From Streptomyces cylindrosporus (GTDB lineage Bacteria > Actinomycetota > Actinomycetes > Streptomycetales > Streptomycetaceae): a DNA stretch of 64,000 nucleotides. Positions within the stretch are counted from its first letter, which is position 1. Every line of letters begins with the position of its first letter. Below the pieces are notes generated by a model, which saw nothing but the letters and a program-made list of their open reading frames with translations, ran no database searches and had not been told where the DNA came from. The stretch spans positions 620,001 to 684,000 of the forward strand of contig NZ_JALDAY010000004.1 of NCBI RefSeq assembly GCF_022698165.1, in the 5' to 3' direction. The position numbers and the translations under genes are program-made. Positions 59,072 to 64,000 of this stretch are shown here, one piece after another.

Positions 59072-60748
59072 TCACCTGGCCCCCGCCCGCCACCGCTGCT
59101 CCCCACCCCCGCTGAGCGGCCGCAGCGCCACGCCGTCGCCGCCGGCCGGGGTGACCGCCGTCTCGATGGCGATCGCCGGGCGGATCACCCCGTCGGGGTC
59201 CACCGTGAACCGCAGGTTCTGGCCGTGGTCGCCGTCCACCGAACCGCAGTCCCAGATGCCCACACCGTTGTCGACGTCACCGCGGCTGTCCAGGCAGAAG
59301 TCCGAGTCGGCGAACGACTGCACGACCCCGCGCTCCGCGTCCACCCGCCAGCGCTGGCTGCGGGACGAGGAGCAGGGGGCCGTGACGACGTCGGTGCCGT
59401 TCGAGAGGTCGTCGTCGCGGATGTCCAGACAGCGGCCGGTGGAGACGTTCACGATCTGCGCGTACGTCCCCTTCGGGGCGTGGGTGGGGGAGGGGGACGG
59501 CTTCGGCGACCTCGACGGCGACGCCGACGGAGTCGAACTGCGCGACGGCGACGGCGACTTGGTGCTCGGCGTCACGGAGGGGGTCGTGGAGACCGTCGCC
59601 GTCACCGTGACCTGCGGCGCGCTCGTCGGTGTGGCCGGCGCCCCCGCCGCCTGCCGCGAAGGCGACTTCGAGCCGCCCGTCTGCGACAGCAGGAACACCA
59701 GCAGCGGGGCGAGGGCCACACCGAGCGCCACTCCGGAGATCAGGAAACGCCGGGACGTGGGCCAACCGGCCGGTCCGGCAAGCACCTTGGAGCGCGGTCC
59801 GCGCCCCGAGGCCCGCCTCGCAGCCGACGCCCGCCTCGATCCCGGGCCCCCTCCCGCCCCCGGACCTGCTCCCGCCCCCGACGGCTCAACCCCCGCCGCC
59901 CGCTCGTCCCCCGCCCGGTCCCGCACCGCGTACGCCGTCCCCGCCCACGGCAGCAGCCCCTCCGCCAGCGCGGTCCGCGGCGAGTCCCGCAGGGCAGACA
60001 GTTCCTCGTGAGCCGCCGTGCAGTGCACGCAGTGGACCATGTGGGCCCGCAGATCGCTGCTGATGCGCGGGCTGTCGGGCCGTACCGACTCCTCGATCAG
60101 CCGGCCGAAGTTGCCGCAGCGCGGGTCCGCCGAGGCGGCGAGGCGGGTGCGGAGGCAGGCGTGGCCCAGGGACTGGAGCGCCGCGTCGGTCTCGTGGGTG
60201 ACGTCCTCGCGGGTCAGGCCGAGGAACACGGCGGTGGTGTCGGCGGGTTCGCGGTCGACGACGCCGTACCAGACCAGGCCCTGCGCGCGGGACGGGAGGG
60301 TCTGGAAGGGGGCCAGCATGGGCGGGACGGGGCCGTCGGGGCCCGCCGTGCTGAGCACCAGCAGCAGGCTGGGATCGAGGCCGGCGGCCCGCTCGTCACC
60401 GGCCCAGGCGGCCGCCAACCGCCCGGTCAGGAGGAGGAGTTGATGGCGCAGCGGCACGGTCGGCTCGGTGCCGCGCGCGGTCTGACGGGCCGCCAGGGTG
60501 AAGGCCTGCGCGGCCAGTTGGCGGGCGACGGTCTCGCTCGTCGTGCACAGCCGGGCGTACGCGAGCACGGCGGGCTGATGCCGGGCCCTGACCTCCCGCA
60601 ACGCCGGATAGACGGTGGCGGTGCTGGTCCGCAACAGCTCGACCAGCCGCGGGTCGGCGGCGCGGGCATGCACTCCCGGGCCGTCTCCGTCCTCGACCCC
60701 TCCGGTCTCGACCCCGTTGTCGGTCCGGTCGGCCCGAGCCATCGCCAC
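59072..60748 (-). CDS. Membrane protein with sigma-like N-terminus, zinc-finger motif and ricin B-type lectin domain
   Basis: This is a 558-residue protein. Residues ~30-240 are helical and resemble ECF sigma region 2/4 (VYPALREVRARHQPAVLAYA, LRTRLAASADPR). A zinc-finger-like HMVHCVHC lies near 235-242, as in anti-sigma factors. A membrane helix is at ~335-356 (FLISGVALGVALAPLLVFLL). A Ser/Pro/Thr linker (SPSPSRSSTPSASPSRSPKP) and a C-terminal beta-trefoil (RCLDIRDDDLSNGTDVVTAP, QRWRV, QRWRAGAR) end it. The layout suggests an envelope sensor that binds glycans outside and controls transcription inside. ATG 60742 is an alternative start. Confidence 0.85.
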   Translation of the reverse strand: MAMARADRTDNGVETGGVEDGDGPGVHARAADPRLVELLRTSTATVYPALREVRARHQPAVLAYARLCTTSETVARQLAAQAFTLAARQTARGTEPTVPLRHQLLLLTGRLAAAWAGDERAAGLDPSLLLVLSTAGPDGPVPPMLAPFQTLPSRAQGLVWYGVVDREPADTTAVFLGLTREDVTHETDAALQSLGHACLRTRLAASADPRCGNFGRLIEESVRPDSPRISSDLRAHMVHCVHCTAAHEELSALRDSPRTALAEGLLPWAGTAYAVRDRAGDERAAGVEPSGAGAGPGAGGGPGSRRASAARRASGRGPRSKVLAGPAGWPTSRRFLISGVALGVALAPLLVFLLSQTGGSKSPSRQAAGAPATPTSAPQVTVTATVSTTPSVTPSTKSPSPSRSSTPSASPSRSPKPSPSPTHAPKGTYAQIVNVSTGRCLDIRDDDLSNGTDVVTAPCSSSRSQRWRVDAERGVVQSFADSDFCLDSRGDVDNGVGIWDCGSVDGDHGQNLRFTVDPDGVIRPAIAIETAVTPAGGDGVALRPLSGGGEQRWRAGAR

Positions 60749-60892
60749 CCGCCTCCTTGCGCCTCGCCACCCGCCGCAGCTCTGGTCTACCGACGGGTAT
60801 GGGGGCCCATAGTGATGGATGGGAAGTCTTGGGGAAAGGGTTTCTGTGAGTAACCCAGGTGACGGCTGTAGCCACCTGGGGCACCACGTGTG

Positions 60893-61792
60893 TCACTCCT
60901 CCAGCGTCAGCCCCTTCCGCAGCCGCACCAGCGTCCGCGACAGCAGCCGCGACACATGCATCTGCGAGATGCCGAGCTCGTCCCCTATCTCCGACTGGGT
61001 CATGCCCGCGACGAAGCGCAGGGAGAGGATCTTCCGGTCCCTGGGCGGGAGTTCGGCGATCAGCGGCTTGAGGGACTCCACGTACTCGATGCCTTCGAGC
61101 CCGTGGTCCTCGTAGCCGATCCGGTCCGCGAGCGCACCCTCCGCGTCGTCCTCCTCCGGCTGCGCGTCGAGCGAGGCGGCGGTGTACGCGTTCGACGCGG
61201 CCATGCCCTCGACGACCTCGTCCTTCGTCAGACCGAGCCGCTCTGCGAGCTCCGCGACCGTCGGCGCCCGGTCCAGCTTCTGGGCCAGTTCGTCACCGGC
61301 CTTCGCCAGGTCGAGCCGCAGCTCCTGCAGCCGGCGCGGCACGCGCACGGACCAGGAGGTGTCACGGAAGAAGCGCTTGATCTCGCCGACGATGGTCGGC
61401 ATCGCGAAGGTGGGGAACTCGACTCCCCGCGAGAGCTCGAACCGGTCGATCGCCTTGATCAGGCCGATCGTGCCGACCTGGATGATGTCCTCCATCGGCT
61501 CGCTGCGCGAGCGGAAGCGGGAGGCGGCGAACTTGACCAGGGCCAGGTTGAGTTCGACGAGCGTGTTGCGGACGTACGAGTACTCGTACGTCCCCTCCTC
61601 GAGCGACTCGAGCCGTTCGAAGAGCGTCTTGGACAGGGCGCGGGCGTCGACCGGGCCCACCTCGGTGTAGGGCGGGATGTCCGGGAGCCCGGCAAGTACG
61701 TCTGCGTCGGAGCTCTCGATGGGAGCCAGATGTTCCGGTGGGGGTGTCGACGTCGCCTGCTGGGTATGCGATGCGTCGAGCCGGGGTGACAT
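60893..61792 (-). CDS. RNA polymerase sigma factor, SigB/SigF/SigG family (SigI-like)
   Basis: This 299-residue alternative sigma factor has region 2 (LVELNLALVKFAASRFRSRS, EPMEDIIQVGTIGLIKAIDR, FELSRGVEFPTFAMPTIVGE), region 3 (WSVRVPRRLQELRLDLAKAG, APTVAELAERLGLTKDEVVE) and region 4 (ELPPRDRKILSLRFVAGMTQ, SEIGDELGISQMHVSRLLSR). ATG 61792 has GGAGG 5 bases upstream; earlier ATGs add a non-conserved tail. A STAS antagonist and ATP-binding anti-sigma gene lie divergently next door, the usual partner-switching set for stress response. Confidence 0.93.
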   Translation of the reverse strand: MSPRLDASHTQQATSTPPPEHLAPIESSDADVLAGLPDIPPYTEVGPVDARALSKTLFERLESLEEGTYEYSYVRNTLVELNLALVKFAASRFRSRSEPMEDIIQVGTIGLIKAIDRFELSRGVEFPTFAMPTIVGEIKRFFRDTSWSVRVPRRLQELRLDLAKAGDELAQKLDRAPTVAELAERLGLTKDEVVEGMAASNAYTAASLDAQPEEDDAEGALADRIGYEDHGLEGIEYVESLKPLIAELPPRDRKILSLRFVAGMTQSEIGDELGISQMHVSRLLSRTLVRLRKGLTLEE

Positions 61793-62043
61793 GATGTCCT
61801 CCATCGTTCTCGGCATATGGCTGCCGAAGCCGTGTGCGTGCACTGCGGTGTGCGGCGCCTCCAAAGCCGGCCGTGTCGGTTACGTATCTCTACTAGCCCT
61901 ACCCGCTTTCCCACACCCGCCGCAAGTGCGTTACGTGCGGTTATGTCCGTTTGTGGGTGGTTGTTCGGGTGTCGGAGAGTGTGAGGAAGGCGTAGTGTTC
62001 GAGGGCGTACGTCAGCAGCCACGACGTCGGGAGAAGAGACGGC

Positions 62044-62421
62044 ATGGACCGCGGGACGGTCGGCAGCACACAGTCTGGCCGGCTACTGGTGGAGGTCAGG
62101 GAAGAGGGCTCCAGTGCCGTCGTGACCCCGGCCGGTGAGTTGGATCACCATACGGCCGATCTGTTGCGCGAGCCGCTGGAGGACTGCCTCGCCAAGGGCT
62201 TCAAACGACTGGTGGTGGACTGCTCCCGGCTGGAGTTCTGCGACTCCACCGGGCTGAACGTACTGCTCGGCGCACGTCTGAAGGCGGAGGCGGCCGGCGG
62301 CGGGGTCCATCTCGCGGGCATGCAGCCCGTGGTCGCCCGCGTCTTCGAGATCACCGGGGCCGAGGCGGTCTTCACCGTCCACGACACCCTGGCGGCGGCC
62401 CTGGCCGACGAGACCGGCTGA
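62044..62421 (+). CDS. STAS-domain anti-sigma factor antagonist
   Basis: This 125-residue protein belongs to the SpoIIAA/RsbV family. It has VTPAGELDHHTADLLREPLE, VVDCSRLEFCDSTGLNVLLG with the phosphorylatable Ser in the CDSTGL loop, and the C-terminal helix VARVFEITGAEAVFTVHDTL. When unphosphorylated it binds the anti-sigma kinase and frees the sigma factor. It is divergent from the SigI-like gene and followed by an HATPase gene. It is plausibly part of the same partner switch. Confidence 0.93.
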   Translation: MDRGTVGSTQSGRLLVEVREEGSSAVVTPAGELDHHTADLLREPLEDCLAKGFKRLVVDCSRLEFCDSTGLNVLLGARLKAEAAGGGVHLAGMQPVVARVFEITGAEAVFTVHDTLAAALADETG

Positions 62422-62665
62422 GCCGGGCCCGCCCCCGGCCGCGCCGTCATGTCCGCGTCCCAGTCGCCCCTGTGTGACCGGCACTTTCCGGGCGTCACGC
62501 CTTCCGTGCCGAAACAAGGGGTGTTCTGCCGGTTCGCTCGGGCAGGAGACATCCTGAACATGTCGGCAGGCACACCGGCGGAACAGCCGTCGGTATACGT
62601 ACTGACTTTTGAATACGTAGTGACTTTTGAATCGTGAACTGGTGAATCGGTGAGGTGAAGCGCTG

Positions 62666-63229
62666 ATGAGCACCACCCGGCCTTACCCGCCGGGCGACCG
62701 CGGCCCGGAGCCGAGCGGCGCTTCCGGGACGTCCGAGGGGGGCGCCGCCTCGGCCGGGGCGTCCGAAGGGGGCGCCGCCGGATCGTCGGCGGCAGCCGTG
62801 TCGCCTGCGTCCCCGGCGGGCCGGCAGGTCCGCAGGCTCAGCTTCGACGGCGAGAGCGGTGTCGTGCCGCTCGCCCGCGACTTCACCCGCCAGGCGCTGT
62901 ACGACTGGGGCTGGCTGCCCGCCGCCACGGCGGACCAGCGGGCCGCGGCCGAGGACGTGCTGCTCGTCGTCTCCGAGCTGGTCACCAACGCCTGTCTGCA
63001 CGCCGAGGGCCCGGACGAGCTCGGGATCACCTGCGACAACAAGGTGATCCGCCTGGAGGTCTCCGACAAGGGCACCGGCCAGCCCTCCCCGCGCACCCCG
63101 CACCGCGCGGGCCGCCCCGGCGGCCACGGCATGTTCATAGTGCAGCGGCTCTGCCTGGACTGGGGGGTCGTACGGACGCCGGGGGCCTCCGGCAAGACGG
63201 TCTGGGCGGAACTCGGCGCTCCGGCGTGA
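62666..63229 (+). CDS. ATP-binding anti-sigma / HATPase_c protein
   Basis: This is a 187-residue GHKL-fold protein. After a Ser/Gly/Ala-rich N-terminal ~50 residues, the domain shows VVPLARDFTRQALYDWGWLP, the N-box EDVLLVVSELVTNACLHAEG, the G1 region RLEVSDKGTGQPSPRT and the G2-like GRPGGHGMFIVQRLCLDWGV, then GKTVWAELG. It is of the SpoIIAB/RsbW type and likely phosphorylates the STAS protein and/or binds the sigma factor. A 244-base gap separates it from the STAS gene. Confidence 0.92.
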   Translation: MSTTRPYPPGDRGPEPSGASGTSEGGAASAGASEGGAAGSSAAAVSPASPAGRQVRRLSFDGESGVVPLARDFTRQALYDWGWLPAATADQRAAAEDVLLVVSELVTNACLHAEGPDELGITCDNKVIRLEVSDKGTGQPSPRTPHRAGRPGGHGMFIVQRLCLDWGVVRTPGASGKTVWAELGAPA

Positions 63230-63282
63230 ACGTAAATCGTTTCCGCATGCCGTGCCGGGCCCTCTACCCTTCCCTGCAACGC

Positions 63283-63526
63283 GTTGACGGAGACAAGTAG
63301 CCGGGACCATGCGAGCCGGGTCCGGGCGAATCCACTCCCGAGTGCGGGGAGGAAATGCCCCGCCGGCCGGCCCCCGTCATCGGGCCCGAACGAGACCGTC
63401 GTACGACTTCCGTCGAGTCGTCGGTACGACGGTGAAGGCGTGGTGGCACCGCGAGCACCCTCTCGCCCACGCCCCCAGGGGACAGCCCCGGGGCGGTGCG
63501 TGCCGCTCCGGACGACCTCCCGGAGC
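63283..63526 (+). promoter_or_regulatory. T-box-like leader (tRNA-sensing) upstream of serS
   Basis: The 300-base leader contains a stem-I-like GACGGAGACAAGTAG (63286-63300) and the T-box core GGTGGCACCGCG (63442-63453). GGCACCGC can pair with downstream GCGGTGC (63493-63499), offering an alternative structure. A hairpin CTCCGG (63506-63511)/CCGGAG (63520-63525) hides the serS Shine-Dalgarno GGAG. This fits a T-box acting on translation, as described in Actinobacteria, switched by uncharged tRNA-Ser. The specifier codon could not be fixed by eye. Confidence 0.75.
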
Positions 63527-63532
63527 ACGGCC

Positions 63533-64000
63533 ATGATCGACATCACCCTCCTCCGACAGCACCCCGACCGCGTCCGCGCCGCCCTCGCCAAGCGCGCGGT
63601 CGACGCCGACCTCACCGGCTTCCTCGCCCTGGACGCCGACTTCCGCGAGACCCGCACGGCCGTGGAGCGGCTGCGCGCCGAACGGCGGCGCGTCTCGGCG
63701 GACATCGCGGTACGACACCGGGCGGGCGAGCCGGCCGGCGAACTCCGGGCCACCGCCCGGACCCTGGCCGACGAACTCGCCGCGGCCGAGACACGGCTCG
63801 CCGAACTCGCCGCGGAACACCAGGAGTTCCTCGACGCCCTGCCCAACCTCCCGGACGACGACGTGATCGCGGGCGGCAAGGAGAACAACGAGGTCGTACG
63901 GACGTACGGCACCCCGCCCGCCTACGCCTTCGAGCCGAAGGACCACGTGCGGCTCGCCCAGGACCTCCGCCTGGTCGACTACCGGCGCGGCACCGCCCTC
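63533..64000 (+). CDS. serS: Seryl-tRNA synthetase (3' end outside window)
   Basis: The first 156 codons are in the window. ATG 63533 follows GGAG (63522-63525). The N-terminus is the typical serine-tRNA ligase tRNA-binding arm: MIDITLLRQHPDRVRAALAK, then a long antiparallel coiled coil (DFRETRTAVERLRAERRRVS, ELRATARTLADELAAAETRL), ending LPNLPDDDVIAGGKENNEVV and the entry to the catalytic domain (FEPKDHVRLAQDLRLVDYRR). It charges tRNA-Ser. The T-box-like leader would match supply to tRNA charging. Confidence 0.93.
   Translation, partial: MIDITLLRQHPDRVRAALAKRAVDADLTGFLALDADFRETRTAVERLRAERRRVSADIAVRHRAGEPAGELRATARTLADELAAAETRLAELAAEHQEFLDALPNLPDDDVIAGGKENNEVVRTYGTPPAYAFEPKDHVRLAQDLRLVDYRRGTAL

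Overview
The window is chromosomal DNA of a Streptomyces species. The evidence is very high G+C coding sequence with strong GC3 bias, frequent GTG/TTG starts and GTGA/ATGA stop-start overlaps, two Rpf-LysM cell wall enzymes, an RpoD-independent SigB/SigF-type sigma factor with its anti-sigma partners, and above all a tRNA-Leu(UAA) gene, the developmental tRNA bldA. Apart from the first ~1.6 kb the gene order looks like ordinary core Streptomyces synteny.

Region 1 (1-2732) is accessory DNA. It holds the end of a deaminase-type polymorphic toxin, its putative immunity gene, a decayed minus-strand gene fragment, a second small immunity-like gene and two hypothetical genes. GC is visibly lower up to about 1.6 kb. 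Region 2 (3116-10712) carries secreted and membrane proteins (DUF1906-like, substrate-binding-like, SurA-like lipoprotein), MazG, a large P-loop/Sel1-repeat protein with the only TTA codon I found in the window, and a P450 whose start overlaps that gene's stop. Region 3 (10866-19954) is the core block rpf - c-di-AMP riboswitch - rpf - eno - divIC - DUF501 - ppx/gppA - (Rex-like operator) ndh - cyclopropane-type methyltransferase.

Region 4 (20021-29038) has a FtsX/LolE-type ABC exporter, bldA, and then a compact peptide system. That system consists of an XRE regulator, a divergent operator-like dyad, two near-identical ~70-aa peptides, a strong intra-operon hairpin, a PqqD-like/M50 metallopeptidase membrane protein, a repeat-filled gap and a secreted Cys-containing protein. 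It is the best candidate for an undescribed system here. Region 5 (29224-47156) holds pobA, a Bax-inhibitor-1 protein, a thiolase, a GDSL esterase, cystathionine beta-synthase, an XRE/MmyB regulator divergent from an SDR, carbonic anhydrase, a four-gene OpuC-type betaine/choline importer, an aromatic amino acid lyase homologue with an altered MIO motif, and an RpiR regulator.

Region 6 (47173-49897) is a cluster of three Roadblock/LC7 proteins plus a DUF4388-like protein. Region 7 (50068-57044) has a PLP decarboxylase and a histidine-utilisation operon (hutU, M20 amidohydrolase, hutF, hutI), in which the M20 enzyme probably does the last step. Region 8 (57056-64000) has a coiled-coil HTH regulator with a near-perfect palindrome at its start, a zinc-finger/ricin-lectin membrane protein, a SigB/F-type sigma factor divergent from a STAS antagonist and an ATP-binding anti-sigma protein, and the beginning of seryl-tRNA synthetase preceded by a T-box-like leader.

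All functional calls come from reading the translated sequence and from family knowledge; no database search was run.
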